Source of the DNA: Parasaccharibacter apium
GTDB lineage: Bacteria > Pseudomonadota > Alphaproteobacteria > Acetobacterales > Acetobacteraceae
DNA length: 64,000 nt
Direction of reading: 5' to 3'
Assembly (NCBI RefSeq): GCF_002592045.1
Contig: NZ_MEJG01000003.1
Span: 1-64,000 of the forward strand
The translations under genes and the position numbers were made by a program. The notes beneath the pieces are model-generated. The model worked only from the letters and a program-made list of their open reading frames with translations. It was not told where the DNA came from and did no database searches. Shown here in pieces: positions 16,942 to 27,656 of this stretch. The first letter of the stretch is position 1; each line of letters begins with the position of its first letter.

Positions 16942-18900
16942 ATGAGCATGTCTTCCTCCATCCCGACCATGGGCCGTTATCCTCTTTTGGACCGGGTAAA
17001 CACACCGGCGGACATGAAGAATCTCTCCACCGAGCAACTCCGCACTTTGGCGGATGAGTTGCGGTCGGAGACGATTAACGCCGTCTCCACCACGGGGGGG
17101 CATTTAGGGGCCTCCCTCGGTGTGGTCGAGCTAACTGTGGCTCTCCATGCTGTGTTTAACACGCCCGATGACCGCATCATCTGGGATGTGGGCCACCAAG
17201 CTTATCCGCATAAGATTCTCACAGGGCGGCGCGAGCATATCCGTACTCTACGCCAACCGGGTGGCTTGTCCGGCTTTACCCGCCGCTCCGAAAGCCCTTA
17301 CGATCCCTTTGGTGCAGCACATTCCTCCACCTCCATCTCCGCAGGGCTAGGGATGGCTGTGGCTCATCATCTTTATGCAGAGGATCATCCCGCTTATCGG
17401 GAGCGGAATGTTATTTCCATCATCGGGGATGGCTCTATCTCCGCCGGTATGGCTTATGAAGCCATGAATAATGCCGGGGCTATGGGGGGCAAAGGGGCAG
17501 AGCGTCTCATTGTCATCCTCAATGATAATGAGATGTCCATTGCGCCTCCTGTTGGGGCGATGTCCAATTATCTGACCCGGCTCATGTCCTCCCGCCGCTT
17601 CCTCACCTTGCGGGATTTAGCCGGTAAGCTTGCCAAACGCCTCCCCTCCAGCATTGAGCGGACCGCAAAGCGTGCGGAGGAATATGCCCGCGGCATGATC
17701 ACGGGTGGCACGCTATTTGAGGAGCTTGGTTTTTATTATGTCGGCCCTGTTGATGGCCATGACATGAACCAACTTGTCCCGATTTTACGCAATCTCCGTG
17801 ATGCCGAAAATAAAGGGCCTGTCCTCCTCCATGTCATCACAGAAAAAGGGCGTGGGTATAAGCCTGCCGAATCCGCTGGTGATAAATATCATGCGGTCTC
17901 CCGCTTTAATGTCGAGACAGGTGAGCAGAAAAAAGGCCCTGCTGGCCCGCCATCTTATACCAATATCTTCTCCCGCGAGTTGCTGCATCGTGCCAAGCAG
18001 GATGAAAAGGTTGTAGCCATTACAGCGGCTATGCCCTCTGGCACGGGGCTCGACAAAATGGCCCAGCATTATCCAGAGCGTTATTTTGATGTCGGCATTG
18101 CAGAGCAACACGCTGTCACATTTGCTGCGGGTATGGCTAGCGAGGGGATGCGGCCTTTCTGTGCCATTTATTCCACCTTCCTCCAACGTGCTTATGACCA
18201 AGTCATGCATGATGTCGCCTTGCAGAATCTTCCAGTCCGTTTTGCGGTGGACCGTGCTGGGCTAGTCGGTGCGGATGGGGCAACCCATGCCGGGTCTTTC
18301 GATCTCAATTACCTCTGTTGCCTGCCTAATATGACTGTCATGGCCCCCTCTGATGAGGTGGAGCTTTTGCATATGACAGCCACCGCATGGGCGCATGATA
18401 GCGGGCCGATTGCTCTACGCTACCCGCGTGGTGCCGGCTTAGGGCTAGACCTCCCAGAGGAAGGCCAGATTTTAGACATCGGCAAGGGACGCATTGTCCG
18501 TGCCTCTGAGGGGGAAGGTGTGGCCATTCTCTCCCTCGGCACACGTTTGCAAGAGGCTCTCAAAGCTGCTGATACACTCGCTGCGGAAGGGATTGCGGTT
18601 ACCGTAGCGGATGCTCGTTTTGCTAAGCCTGTTGATGGCGCCTTAATTGAGGCCCTCGCCCGCCAACATAAAGTATTCCTCACATTAGAGGAGGGCGCGC
18701 CCGGTGGCTTCAGCACGCAGGTGGTGGAACATCTCGCCGCAACTGGATTGCTAGACCATGTACGCTTCCGCCCCATGGCATTGCCTGATACATGGATCGA
18801 CCACAACACGCCTGAGGCCCAATATGAAGAAGCTGGTCTTACAGCTCATCATATTGCTGAGCTGGCACGCCACGCTCTCGCTGGGAAGGCCAAAGCTTAA
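16942..18900 (+). CDS. dxs: 1-deoxy-D-xylulose-5-phosphate synthase
   Basis: Dxs joins pyruvate and glyceraldehyde 3-phosphate in the first step of the MEP isoprenoid pathway. The 652-residue thiamine-diphosphate enzyme shows [19 protein letters not shown] and [17 protein letters not shown] at the N-terminus. [18 protein letters not shown]...[12 protein letters not shown] is the ThDP/Mg site. Later come [18 protein letters not shown] and the transketolase C-terminal domain. It starts 6 bp after ispA. Its stop codon overlaps the tlyA start (TAATG), indicating coupled translation. Confidence 0.97.
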   Translation: MSMSSSIPTMGRYPLLDRVNTPADMKNLSTEQLRTLADELRSETINAVSTTGGHLGASLGVVELTVALHAVFNTPDDRIIWDVGHQAYPHKILTGRREHIRTLRQPGGLSGFTRRSESPYDPFGAAHSSTSISAGLGMAVAHHLYAEDHPAYRERNVISIIGDGSISAGMAYEAMNNAGAMGGKGAERLIVILNDNEMSIAPPVGAMSNYLTRLMSSRRFLTLRDLAGKLAKRLPSSIERTAKRAEEYARGMITGGTLFEELGFYYVGPVDGHDMNQLVPILRNLRDAENKGPVLLHVITEKGRGYKPAESAGDKYHAVSRFNVETGEQKKGPAGPPSYTNIFSRELLHRAKQDEKVVAITAAMPSGTGLDKMAQHYPERYFDVGIAEQHAVTFAAGMASEGMRPFCAIYSTFLQRAYDQVMHDVALQNLPVRFAVDRAGLVGADGATHAGSFDLNYLCCLPNMTVMAPSDEVELLHMTATAWAHDSGPIALRYPRGAGLGLDLPEEGQILDIGKGRIVRASEGEGVAILSLGTRLQEALKAADTLAAEGIAVTVADARFAKPVDGALIEALARQHKVFLTLEEGAPGGFSTQVVEHLAATGLLDHVRFRPMALPDTWIDHNTPEAQYEEAGLTAHHIAELARHALAGKAKA

Positions 18901-19652
18901 TGGCCAAACGCCGTGCCGACCAGCTCCTTGTTGAGCGAGGATTGGTGGAAACACGCAGCCGCGCGCAGGCCCTCATCATGGCCGGGTTGGTCTATGCAGG
19001 GCCACACGGGGATAAGCCTGTCAAAAAAGCGGGAGACCAACTCCCCGAAGATATGGCTTTAACCCTTAAAGGGCAGGACCATCCATGGGTCTCGCGCGGG
19101 GGGCTGAAATTAGCACACGCCTTGGAGCATTTCCCCCTCTCCACAGAGGGGAAAATCGCCGTTGATGTAGGGGCCTCAACGGGTGGATTTACTGATGTTC
19201 TGCTCCACAATGGGGCGGCGCGTGTTTATGCTGTTGATGTAGGCCATGGCCAACTCGCTTGGAAAATCCGCTCTGATGAGCGTGTTGTTGTGTTGGAGAA
19301 AACCAATGCTCGTCATCTCAGCAAAGAGCATATCCCAGAGGCCCCGGATATTATCGTTTGCGATGCCAGCTTTATTAGCCTCAAAACCGTGCTTGCCCCA
19401 GCCTTAGAGATGGCCAAGCCCGGCGCGTGGGCTGTTGCGCTCATCAAACCGCAATTTGAGGCCGGGCGTGCGGATATTGGCCCTAAAGGGGTTGTGCGAG
19501 ACCCAGCGGTGCATGAGCGCGTGTGCCAAGAGATTCACACTTGGTTTGCTGCCCTCCCCGGTTGGACGATTCTAGGCCTTGTCCCAAGCCCCATCACTGG
19601 GCCGGAGGGGAATAAAGAATTCCTCATCGCTGCCCGTAAAGAGGCCAGCTAA
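18900..19652 (+). CDS. tlyA: TlyA-family rRNA methyltransferase
   Basis: The 250-residue protein has an N-terminal S4 RNA-binding domain (RADQLLVERGLVETRSRAQALIMAGLVYAG) and a C-terminal FtsJ-like SAM domain. Motif I is VDVGASTGGFTDVLL, and the later catalytic segments are CDASFISLKTVL and ALIKPQFEAGR. The family 2'-O-methylates 16S and/or 23S rRNA; some members are mislabelled haemolysins. Genes of this family commonly follow dxs. It overlaps dxs by one base. Confidence 0.9.
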   Translation: MAKRRADQLLVERGLVETRSRAQALIMAGLVYAGPHGDKPVKKAGDQLPEDMALTLKGQDHPWVSRGGLKLAHALEHFPLSTEGKIAVDVGASTGGFTDVLLHNGAARVYAVDVGHGQLAWKIRSDERVVVLEKTNARHLSKEHIPEAPDIIVCDASFISLKTVLAPALEMAKPGAWAVALIKPQFEAGRADIGPKGVVRDPAVHERVCQEIHTWFAALPGWTILGLVPSPITGPEGNKEFLIAARKEAS

Positions 19653-19728
19653 ACCGCCCGCTCTTAGCCTCTTACTCCCTGTCAATTATCTGGCCCTTTC
19701 CGGCCCCTCCATGTTATGAGCCACCACC

Positions 19729-20940
19729 ATGACTCACCCGGCCCCCCCCTCCCCCCTTGCCTCTGATGCTATCGCTGCCCTCAATGAGAGTGAGCGCAAA
19801 CGCATCGAGGCCAAATCCGCTCTCTTTGCCCCGCCTACCCCCATCACAGAAGATGGCCGCCGCGAGCTTGTTGGCCTCTCGCGGGAGGAGCTAGCAGACG
19901 TGCTGGTCGAGATTGGGGAGAAACCCTTCCGCGCTAAGCAGCTTTGGCATTGGATATATCATCAAGGTGTGACGGATTTCTCCCGCATGTCCACCATTGC
20001 CAAGCCCCTGCAAGCAAAGTTGGAGCAGCATTTCATCGTTGGTCGCCCCAGCGTGACAACGCAGCAAACCTCTAAGGACGATACGCGTAAGTTTCTCTTT
20101 CGCTTCCGTGATGGGCAAGAGGCCGAGACGGTTTACATCCCCGACCGGCGCGAGGACCGTGGTGCGGTGTGTATTTCCTCCCAAGTTGGATGTACGCTCT
20201 CTTGCAGCTTTTGCCATACAGGGACACAAAAGCTCGTCCGTAATTTGGGAGCGGCGGAAATTGTCGGGCAATTTATGGCCGCACGGGATAGTTATGGGGA
20301 ATGGCCCAGCCCCAAAGGTGACACGCCGCGTCTGCTCTCCACCATTGTGCTAATGGGTATGGGCGAGCCGCTTTATAATTATGAGAATGTTGCCAAAGCG
20401 ATGAAAATCATCATGGATGGGGAAGGCATCGCCCTCTCCCGCCGGCGCATTACGCTCTCAACCTCTGGTGTGGTGCCGATGATGGATCGCTGTGGGGATG
20501 AGCTGGGGATTAACCTTGCCATCTCCCTCCATGCTGTCCGCAATGACCTCCGCGATCAACTTGTCCCGCTGAATCGGAAATACCCGATTGAAGAGCTTAT
20601 CGCGGCATGCCATCGTTATCCTGCAGCCTCAAACTCCCGCCGCATCACCTTTGAATATATCATGATCCGCGATGTCAATGATAGCGATGCCGAAGCGCAG
20701 GAGTTAGTACGGCTCATCCGTGGGTTGCCTGCCAAGGTGAATCTCATCCCCTTTAACCCTTGGCCGGGGTCGGAGTTCCGCCCCTCTACGAGGGAGCGTC
20801 TGGCTAGTTTTGCCCAAATTGTGATGGATGCAGGCTATGCAGCCCCCATCCGTATGCCGCGCGGGAAGGATATTCTCGCCGCTTGTGGGCAGCTTAAAAC
20901 CCAAAGTGAGCGGCAAAGACAGGCCCGGGCCACGCCTTAA
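19729..20940 (+). CDS. rlmN: Dual-specificity 23S rRNA/tRNA methyltransferase RlmN
   Basis: This radical SAM enzyme methylates C2 of adenosine 2503 in 23S rRNA and A37 in some tRNAs. The 403-residue sequence has the [4Fe-4S] motif CTLSCSFC in [18 protein letters not shown]. It also has [19 protein letters not shown] and the C-terminal methyl-carrying Cys region [14 protein letters not shown]. The N-terminal accessory domain ([25 protein letters not shown]) is typical. It follows tlyA after a 76-bp gap and may have its own promoter. Confidence 0.95.
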   Translation: MTHPAPPSPLASDAIAALNESERKRIEAKSALFAPPTPITEDGRRELVGLSREELADVLVEIGEKPFRAKQLWHWIYHQGVTDFSRMSTIAKPLQAKLEQHFIVGRPSVTTQQTSKDDTRKFLFRFRDGQEAETVYIPDRREDRGAVCISSQVGCTLSCSFCHTGTQKLVRNLGAAEIVGQFMAARDSYGEWPSPKGDTPRLLSTIVLMGMGEPLYNYENVAKAMKIIMDGEGIALSRRRITLSTSGVVPMMDRCGDELGINLAISLHAVRNDLRDQLVPLNRKYPIEELIAACHRYPAASNSRRITFEYIMIRDVNDSDAEAQELVRLIRGLPAKVNLIPFNPWPGSEFRPSTRERLASFAQIVMDAGYAAPIRMPRGKDILAACGQLKTQSERQRQARATP

Positions 20941-21040
20941 AAGGCTAGCCTCTGGCCCAACGGCCTGACACCTGTTACAAGAGCGTTATCGCGTAACGAC
21001 AGTTGATTTCTGTTTTTTTAGCAGAGGATATAGAGCAATC

Positions 21041-22273
21041 ATGGGCAAAGCCTCAGGCATTAAGAAAGTTGTTCTGGCTTATTCTGGCGGGTTGGATACA
21101 TCAGTTATCCTCCGCTGGTTACAAGAGCATTATGGCTGCGAGGTCGTCACCTTCACAGCGGACCTTGGCCAAGGTGAAGAGCTAGAACCCGCCCGCCGTA
21201 AGGCTGAATCCCTCGGCGTGAAAGAGATTTTTGTTGAGGATTTGCGGGAGACCTTCGTTAAGGATTACGTCTTCCCCATGTTCCGCGCTAATACGGTGTA
21301 TGAGGGACAATATTTGCTCGGCACCTCCATTGCCCGTCCCCTCATCTCTAAACGGCAGATTGAGATTGCCGAGGCTGTGGGGGCTGATGCCGTAGCCCAT
21401 GGGGCCACCGGCAAGGGGAATGACCAAGTCCGCTTCGAGCTAGCTTATTACGCGCTTAAGCCTGATGTAAAAGTCATCGCCCCTTGGCGGGAATGGGACC
21501 TAACCTCCCGCACGAAGCTGCTCGACTTCGCCGAAAAGAATCAAATCCCTGTCACAAAAGATAAGCGCGGTGAAGCTCCCTTCTCTGTCGATGCGAACCT
21601 GCTGCACTCCTCCTCTGAAGGGAAGATTCTAGAGGACCCCTCCCTCCCGCCTGATGAGATTGTCTTCCAACGCACAATCTCTCCAGAGGCTGCACCGGAT
21701 AAAGCAACAGAAATCACCATCGACTTCAAACATGGTGACCCGGTCGCTATTAATGGTGAGGCCCTCTCCCCGGCTAACTTGCTGGCCCGCCTCAATGAGC
21801 TTGGCAAAGCTAACGGTATTGGTCGCCTTGATATTGTGGAGAACCGCTTTGTCGGCATGAAGTCCCGTGGGATTTACGAGACACCCGGTGGGACGATTCT
21901 GCTCCAAGCTCATCGCTCTATGGAATCCATCACGTTGGATCGTGAAGCTGCGCATCTCAAAGATAGCATCATGCCGCGCTATGCAGAGCTGATTTATAAC
22001 GGCCTGTGGTTCTCCCCAGAGCGTCACATGCTCCAAGCCCTGATTGATAGCAGCCAGAAATCCGTTAATGGGCGCGTCCGGCTGAAGCTTTATAAAGGGA
22101 ATGTCATCTGCGTGGGTCGGGAAAGCCCCGATAGCCTTTATGATGCCCGTGTTGTTACCTTTGAGGATGATGAAGGCGCCTATAATCAGGTCGATGCACA
22201 AGGCTTTATCCGCCTCAATGCGCTACGCTTGCGCTTGGGCGCGAATAAAGGGCGGCGCGGCGGCACCCCCTAA
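21041..22273 (+). CDS. argG: Argininosuccinate synthase
   Basis: ArgG couples citrulline and aspartate in arginine biosynthesis. The 410-residue protein has the N-terminal ATP pyrophosphatase loop [15 protein letters not shown], then [23 protein letters not shown] and [14 protein letters not shown], all diagnostic of the family. The 100-bp gap upstream includes a small interrupted palindrome CGTTA-N5-TAACG (20984-20998), which could be an operator, but I cannot assign a regulator. The FKBP lipoprotein gene follows after 39 bp. Confidence 0.97.
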   Translation: MGKASGIKKVVLAYSGGLDTSVILRWLQEHYGCEVVTFTADLGQGEELEPARRKAESLGVKEIFVEDLRETFVKDYVFPMFRANTVYEGQYLLGTSIARPLISKRQIEIAEAVGADAVAHGATGKGNDQVRFELAYYALKPDVKVIAPWREWDLTSRTKLLDFAEKNQIPVTKDKRGEAPFSVDANLLHSSSEGKILEDPSLPPDEIVFQRTISPEAAPDKATEITIDFKHGDPVAINGEALSPANLLARLNELGKANGIGRLDIVENRFVGMKSRGIYETPGGTILLQAHRSMESITLDREAAHLKDSIMPRYAELIYNGLWFSPERHMLQALIDSSQKSVNGRVRLKLYKGNVICVGRESPDSLYDARVVTFEDDEGAYNQVDAQGFIRLNALRLRLGANKGRRGGTP

Positions 22274-22312
22274 GCCATGTCCTTGTTGGTCGTCTTTGTA
22301 GAGAGGCATTTT

Positions 22313-22816
22313 ATGTCCCATTCCCTGCGTTCTTTCTTCCGTTATTTGCCAATATGTATCCTCGCGGGCCTTATTGGGTTGGCAGGCTGTGCAGGCAAAC
22401 CAAAACAGGAATTAAGCCCTCAGCAGTTTATGGATCAGGTCTATAAACAACCCGGTGTGCATAAGCAGCCTGATGGTCTGGCCTATAAAATCCTAAAATC
22501 TGGCCCTAAAGATTCCCCTCACCCCCAAAAAGGGGGCACGATGATGATCATCTATGAAGGCCGCTTACCTGACGGTGGCATTTTCGATTCCTCAGAGATG
22601 CACACAGGGGCCGCTTATATGGAAATGCCCCTTGATGGTGTGATTGAGGGATGGATGGAGGGCCTTCCCCTTATGCGTGTTGGCGATGTGTGGGAGCTCT
22701 ATGTACCGCCTAAATTAGGCTATGGTAAACGCTCCATGGGGGTTATCCCCCCCAATAGCCCGCTCATCTTCAAAATCCAGCTTCTCGGTGTTGAGGATGA
22801 TGCAGGCTTACAATAA
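22313..22816 (+). CDS. FKBP-type peptidyl-prolyl isomerase lipoprotein
   Basis: Starting at ATG 22313 (GAGAGG ribosome-binding site 6 bp upstream), the 167-residue protein has a lipoprotein signal (MSHSLRSFFRYLPICILAGL) with lipobox LAGC. Next come a short helical linker and one FKBP domain (about residues 45-160). This is seen in MMIIYEGRLPDGGIFDSSEM, GVIEGWMEGLPLMRVGDVWELYVPPKLGYGKR and IPPNSPLIFKIQLLGVE. It probably catalyses proline isomerisation for folding of periplasmic or outer-membrane proteins. A strong terminator follows. Confidence 0.88.
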   Translation: MSHSLRSFFRYLPICILAGLIGLAGCAGKPKQELSPQQFMDQVYKQPGVHKQPDGLAYKILKSGPKDSPHPQKGGTMMIIYEGRLPDGGIFDSSEMHTGAAYMEMPLDGVIEGWMEGLPLMRVGDVWELYVPPKLGYGKRSMGVIPPNSPLIFKIQLLGVEDDAGLQ

Positions 22817-22855
22817 TAAAGCCTATCCTTTATCAGCACCATAATGAGAGCTTTT

Positions 22856-22889
22856 GCCGCCCCCTTCCATACCAAGCGGGGCGGCTTTT
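22856..22889 (+). terminator. Intrinsic terminator after the FKBP gene
   Basis: The stem GCCGCCCC (22856-22863) pairs with GGGGCGGC (22878-22885), with a 14-nt loop, and TTTTA follows. It separates the argG-FKBP unit from trpS. It is a perfect 8-bp GC stem with a short T-tract. Confidence 0.8.
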
Positions 22890-22927
22890 ATCGTCTCCTC
22901 CCCCTTTTTTAATTCAGGACCATGCTC

Positions 22928-23917
22928 ATGCAGCGCGTTTTCTCAGGGATTCAGCCGACAGGTATCCCCCATCTTGGTAATTATCTTGGGGCCATTCGTA
23001 ACTGGGTTACCTTGCAAAAGGACCATGATTGCCTCTTTTGCCTCGTGGATATGCACTCCCTCACCATGCCATGGTCACCAGAAGCTTTGCGGGAGCAGAC
23101 CTTAGCCTCCACCGCCTGCTTACTCGCCTCTGGCATCGACCCAACCCGCCTTTACAATCAATCTGCCGTTAGTGCCCATGCACGGCTAGGTTGGATTTTT
23201 AACTGCGTCTCCCGCCTTGGTTGGCTAAACCGCATGACGCAATTTAAGGATAAAGCGGGAAAGAATCGCGAGAATCACTCCGCAGGGCTTTATGTCTATC
23301 CCAACCTTATGGCGGCCGATATTCTCGCCTTCCATGCTACGCGCGTGCCTGTAGGGGACGACCAACGCCAACATCTGGAATTAGCTAACGATATTGGCCA
23401 AAAGTTTAATCATGACATGGGCGTTGAGTTCTTCCCACAAATTGAGCCTCTCATCCCCCCCCATGCTGCCCGTGTGATGAGCTTACGCGATGGCAGTAAG
23501 AAAATGTCCAAGTCCGACCCATCGGCCCAAAGCCGCATTGTGCTGAATGACACAGCGGACGAAATTGCGCAGAAAATCCGCAAAGCCCGTACCGATGCAG
23601 AGCCTTTGCCAAGCGAGGAAGCGGGGCTAGAGGGCCGCGCAGAAGCCCGTAATTTGCTGACCATCTATGCTGCTATGTCCAACACATCCTTAGCGGATGT
23701 CCTAAACCAATTTGCAGGCCAAGGCTTTGGGACCTTTAAGCAAGCCTTAGCGGACCTGTTGGTAGAGACACTAGCCCCCGTTGCGGAGGAAACGCGCCGC
23801 CTGATGGATGATAAGGGCCATCTTCTCAATGTATTGCGCCAAGGGGCAGACCGGGCCCGCGCCGTGTCTGAACCGATTGTCAGTGAGGCGGAAAAACTCG
23901 TAGGCTTCCTACGTTAA
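22928..23917 (+). CDS. trpS: Tryptophanyl-tRNA synthetase
   Basis: This class I synthetase charges tRNA-Trp. The HIGH-type motif is [18 protein letters not shown] and the KMSKS motif is KKMSKSDPS (about residues 194-202). I prefer the second ATG, at 22928 ([12 protein letters not shown], 329 aa), because AGGA is 8 bp upstream of it but only 2 bp upstream of the ATG at 22922. The gene is convergent with lpxB; the two ends are 9 bp apart with no clear terminator between them. Confidence 0.96.
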   Translation: MQRVFSGIQPTGIPHLGNYLGAIRNWVTLQKDHDCLFCLVDMHSLTMPWSPEALREQTLASTACLLASGIDPTRLYNQSAVSAHARLGWIFNCVSRLGWLNRMTQFKDKAGKNRENHSAGLYVYPNLMAADILAFHATRVPVGDDQRQHLELANDIGQKFNHDMGVEFFPQIEPLIPPHAARVMSLRDGSKKMSKSDPSAQSRIVLNDTADEIAQKIRKARTDAEPLPSEEAGLEGRAEARNLLTIYAAMSNTSLADVLNQFAGQGFGTFKQALADLLVETLAPVAEETRRLMDDKGHLLNVLRQGADRARAVSEPIVSEAEKLVGFLR

Positions 23918-23926
23918 GACCGCCGC

Positions 23927-25150
23927 TTACTCGTGAGCACGTAGCTCATCTAGTGGGGTCTCCATCAAAGCTAGAACCTGCTTTGCCGCTGCCATAGCGG
24001 GGAGATCCCCTTCGGGGGCCTGTAACATAGCCAGCACGGTACCAAAGGCCTCTTGCTGAGCCTTACGCTTGGCCTCGTCTGTGAGCAGGGCTGTTACTTC
24101 CTCGGCTAATTTCTGCGGTGTGCAATTATGTTGCACTAACTCCGGCACGATCTCCCGCCCGGCAAGAATATTCACAATCGAGATATATGGCACTTTGAGC
24201 AAGAACCGCCCCAACACAGCAGAGAGCGGATTGACCTTATACGTCACCGCCATCGGCACGCCTCCAATGGCGAGCTCCAAAGTCGAGGTGCCAGATTTTG
24301 TTAAAGCACAATCTGCCGCGCGGAAGGCGTCATGCTTATCCTCCGTATCCGTCACAATAGAGGGATGAACAGCCCAATGCCGCACCATCTTCCGCACGAG
24401 GGGGGCCATGCCTGATGTCGCTGGGATAACCGGCTGGAGGTCCGGGAATTGCTTATATAAAAGCTCTAACGTCTTTTCAAAAACAGGCAGTAATTTCGGC
24501 ACCTCGGAGTTACGACTACCCGGCATAAGCAGCAAAACCGGGCTTTCTGGCCTAAGGTCATGGCGTTTATAAAAACGCTCTGGCCGACCATGTGGCACGC
24601 CCGATTGCAAAATGGGATGCCCTACAAAATGAGCATGAAAGCCCCGCTCAGCAAACCATGTTGGCTCAAAGGGGAAGAGGCAAAGCAAACTATCCCATAG
24701 CCCACGATAATGCTTCACCCGCTTTTCCCGCCATGCCCAGACTTGAGGGGCAACGTAATGCAATCGCCGCACCTTCAGCCGCCTCACGCGGCGCAGGAGA
24801 CGGAACGCAAAGCCGGGACTATCAATCGTAATGACAATATCAGGGCGGCGGAGTTCAATATCCTGCTCTGCCTCCACCAAACGTTGCGAAAGCAGACGCA
24901 ACCGCGGGAGGACCTCCATAAACCCCATCACTGTGAGGTCTTCCATCGGGAAAAGGCTGCGGAGGCCGCGCGCCTCCATCCGCCCTCCCCCTACGCCTGC
25001 GAAAACCAACATCGGGTCTATCCGATGCAGAGCCTGCATCAAACGTGCCCCGATGCTATCGCCACTCGGCTCCCCCGCGAGAATCCAGATGACACGGCCA
25101 TGCTGGTAAAGGGGGACATCACCTTCTACAGGAGGGCCCGCATCTACCAT
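23927..25150 (-). CDS. lpxB: Lipid-A-disaccharide synthase
   Basis: LpxB (GT family 19) condenses lipid X with UDP-2,3-diacylglucosamine in lipid A synthesis at the inner membrane. The 407-residue sequence shows WILAGEPSGDSIGARLMQAL, GVGGGRMEARGL, MGFMEVLPRLRLL, DSPGFAFRLL, HYVAPQVWAWREKRVKH and the donor-site run CALTKSGTSTLELAIGGVPMAVTYKVN. It lies apart from the usual lpxD-fabZ-lpxA cluster, next to pheT in the same direction. The start at 25150 has GGGAG about 8 bp upstream. Confidence 0.95.
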   Translation of the reverse strand: MVDAGPPVEGDVPLYQHGRVIWILAGEPSGDSIGARLMQALHRIDPMLVFAGVGGGRMEARGLRSLFPMEDLTVMGFMEVLPRLRLLSQRLVEAEQDIELRRPDIVITIDSPGFAFRLLRRVRRLKVRRLHYVAPQVWAWREKRVKHYRGLWDSLLCLFPFEPTWFAERGFHAHFVGHPILQSGVPHGRPERFYKRHDLRPESPVLLLMPGSRNSEVPKLLPVFEKTLELLYKQFPDLQPVIPATSGMAPLVRKMVRHWAVHPSIVTDTEDKHDAFRAADCALTKSGTSTLELAIGGVPMAVTYKVNPLSAVLGRFLLKVPYISIVNILAGREIVPELVQHNCTPQKLAEEVTALLTDEAKRKAQQEAFGTVLAMLQAPEGDLPAMAAAKQVLALMETPLDELRAHE

Positions 25151-25186
25151 AATTTCCGCTCCCTTCGTCTCGTGTGACGCTGTGGC

Positions 25187-27655
25187 TTAGCGGCGCAATG
25201 TCGCGCCAGTCGCTTTATGGACGGCCGCCTCCACCGCAGCCATAACACCCTCAAGCTGTGCGTCTGTCAGACTCTCTTTTTGTGGTTGAAGAACAACCTC
25301 CACCCCCAAAGAGCGTTGACCTTTAGGCACGGTTCCACCTTCAAAAATATCAAAAAGCCGAACATCAGTAATCAATTTACGATCCGCCATACGTACGGCT
25401 TTAAGCACATCTTGAATCTGCACCGCCTTATCAGCAAGGAAGGCAAAATCCCGCCGCACAGGCTGCAAAGCCGATAAGGCTGGCGCGGCTTTGCGCTTCA
25501 TCTTCGGCTGGGGCACCGCTGCGACATTTAGCTCAAACAGAGCCACTGTCCCACTCAGGCCGAAATGACGTGCCACACGGGGATGCAGCTCTCCAAAACG
25601 ACCAAGAACAAGCTTCGGCCCCTGTCGCACCACACCGGAGCGCCCCGGATGATAATAGTCTGGTGCATCGGCTGTGCAGCTTAAAGACGCCTCTGCCATG
25701 CCAAGAGTGAGCAGAGCCGACCATAAATCAGCCTTGGCCTCCATCCATGAGGGCTCCTCAGCTACATGGCCGGGGGCGCGTGCGCTCACCCCACCACGCA
25801 CACCAGCAAGGATAAGGCGGTCCCCCTCCTGCCCGAAGCACGGCCCAAGCTCGAAGAAGGCAGCATCGCCCGCAAAGCCCTGCCCATGAGCAATATTACG
25901 CCCTAACGCCCGCAGCAGATTAATAACCGGCGTGGGACGAAGCTGGTTGAGGTCCGTTGCAATCGGGTTTAGCAAGCGGTCTTGCTCCCGCCCCTCCTCA
26001 AACAAAGCGGCATCTTGGTCTGACACAAAGGAGAAGCCAACAGTCTCCATCAAGCCCCGGCCTGCACAAAGGCGGCGTAAGAGTGCAGCGCGGCTTTGCT
26101 CTGCCGTCACCGCAGCGGGGGGGACCATATGAGGTTGTGGCAGGGGCTGAGCGGGTACCTCATCCAACCCTCTGATGCGCAAGACTTCCTCAACAAGGTC
26201 TGCTTCCGCTTCCATCTGCGTAACATGGGCAGCCGCACGTTCTGCAACGCTTTTATCCAGACTATGCGCCTGTGCAAGGACCCGACCAGAGGCCACATCA
26301 TTGCGCCATGATGGAACGGAAAAGACAGCCTGGCCCTCCCCCCGCTCTTTCACCTCAAAGCCTAAAGCCTCAAGAATCGTCACGGCCTTATCCGCATCAA
26401 TCTCCAACCCGCCAAGCGTCGCAAGCCGTGCAAAGCGTAGAGTGGCTGTACGCTGCCAGTCTGGCTCCGCTCCGGCTTCGGTCACCTCACTCGGTATGCC
26501 GCCGCATAGCTCGACAATTAATGAGGTTGCAGCCTCTAGCCCTGTGCGCACCAAAGCGGGGTCCACCCCACGCTCAAAACGATAGCGAGCATCAGTCTGC
26601 ACCCCAAGACGGCGGCCTGTCAGGGCAATGCGTACGGGGTCGAACAAAGCGGATTCAACAAAAACATCCGTTGTGTCATCCGTAACCGCGCTGGTCTCAC
26701 CGCCAATAATACCGGCAAGGGACTGCACCCCGGCTTCATCAGCAATCACAAGGTCATGCGTACCAAGGACATAATCCTGCCCATCTAGCGCACGAAACTG
26801 CTCCCGCGTGGCAGAGGTGAGCAGTAATCTGTTCCCTTTTAAACGGTTCGCATCAAAGACATGCAGCGGGCGGCCCACATGCATCATCAAATAATTTGTA
26901 ATATCAACTAACGCTGATTGGGAGCGTAGCCCGACGCTCTCTAACCGCTGCTCGAGCCAAGCCGGACTTGGGCCATTCTTCACACCGCGAATCAAACGCC
27001 CTGTAACATATGGGCAAGCGGGATGGTCCAACACCCACTGGATAGGACTCGCCCCCTCGCTCTCCACCGTAGGGACAAGCCATGGCTTAAAATGCCCTAG
27101 CCCCGCCGCTGCGAGGTCCCGCGCGATACCGCGTACACTCAACGCATCCCCCCGGTTGGGGGTAATGCCAATATCTATCACCGGGTCGTCCAGCTTGGCA
27201 TGACGGACATAATCCACCCCAAGAGGCGTACCCTCTGGCAATTCGGCAATGCCATCAGAGTCCTCACCAATGCCAAGCTCTCGTAAGGAGCAGAGCATCC
27301 CATTGCTGAGCTGCCCCCGAATCTTGCCGGGTTTAATCGTGATATCACTACCGGGAATATAAGTGCCCGGTGGAGCAAAAATAACATGCAGCCCCGTACG
27401 CGCATTTGGCGCACCACAAACGACCTGAACCTCCTCATACCCCTCGCCTGCTGTCACGCGGCATAGCTGGAGGCGGTCGGCATCAGGATGGCGCGTGGCC
27501 TCCACAATCTTTGCCGTGCGGAAGCCTGATAAACGCTCTGTCGGGTCATCAACCGATTCAACCTCAAGGCCGATACGGTTTAATGTTGCGCAAATCTCCT
27601 CCAAAGAGGCTGTAAAATCGAGATGCTCCCGCAACCATGAGAGTGAAAACTTCAT
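25187..27655 (-). CDS. pheT: Phenylalanyl-tRNA synthetase beta subunit
   Basis: The 822-residue beta chain of the (alpha-beta)2 enzyme. Domains in order: B1 with an inserted tRNA-binding EMAP-like domain (about residues 40-150), B3/B4 editing region (SALVDITNYLMMHVGRPLHVFDANRLKG), B5 (about 400-500), B6-B7 core, and C-terminal FDX-ACB anticodon domain (PVRRDFAFLADKAVQIQDVL to the end). The B5 domain carries an insertion of about 30 residues between VPSWRNDV and EADLVEEVLRIRG (about residues 453-482). It begins 1 bp after pheS and is surely co-expressed with it. Confidence 0.96.
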   Translation of the reverse strand: MKFSLSWLREHLDFTASLEEICATLNRIGLEVESVDDPTERLSGFRTAKIVEATRHPDADRLQLCRVTAGEGYEEVQVVCGAPNARTGLHVIFAPPGTYIPGSDITIKPGKIRGQLSNGMLCSLRELGIGEDSDGIAELPEGTPLGVDYVRHAKLDDPVIDIGITPNRGDALSVRGIARDLAAAGLGHFKPWLVPTVESEGASPIQWVLDHPACPYVTGRLIRGVKNGPSPAWLEQRLESVGLRSQSALVDITNYLMMHVGRPLHVFDANRLKGNRLLLTSATREQFRALDGQDYVLGTHDLVIADEAGVQSLAGIIGGETSAVTDDTTDVFVESALFDPVRIALTGRRLGVQTDARYRFERGVDPALVRTGLEAATSLIVELCGGIPSEVTEAGAEPDWQRTATLRFARLATLGGLEIDADKAVTILEALGFEVKERGEGQAVFSVPSWRNDVASGRVLAQAHSLDKSVAERAAAHVTQMEAEADLVEEVLRIRGLDEVPAQPLPQPHMVPPAAVTAEQSRAALLRRLCAGRGLMETVGFSFVSDQDAALFEEGREQDRLLNPIATDLNQLRPTPVINLLRALGRNIAHGQGFAGDAAFFELGPCFGQEGDRLILAGVRGGVSARAPGHVAEEPSWMEAKADLWSALLTLGMAEASLSCTADAPDYYHPGRSGVVRQGPKLVLGRFGELHPRVARHFGLSGTVALFELNVAAVPQPKMKRKAAPALSALQPVRRDFAFLADKAVQIQDVLKAVRMADRKLITDVRLFDIFEGGTVPKGQRSLGVEVVLQPQKESLTDAQLEGVMAAVEAAVHKATGATLRR

Positions 27656-27656
27656 G

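Noticed and set aside
20984-20998. CGTTA-N5-TAACG upstream of argG as an ArgR site
   Set aside because: It does not match the ARG-box consensus and is too short to be significant. It is noted only in the argG entry.
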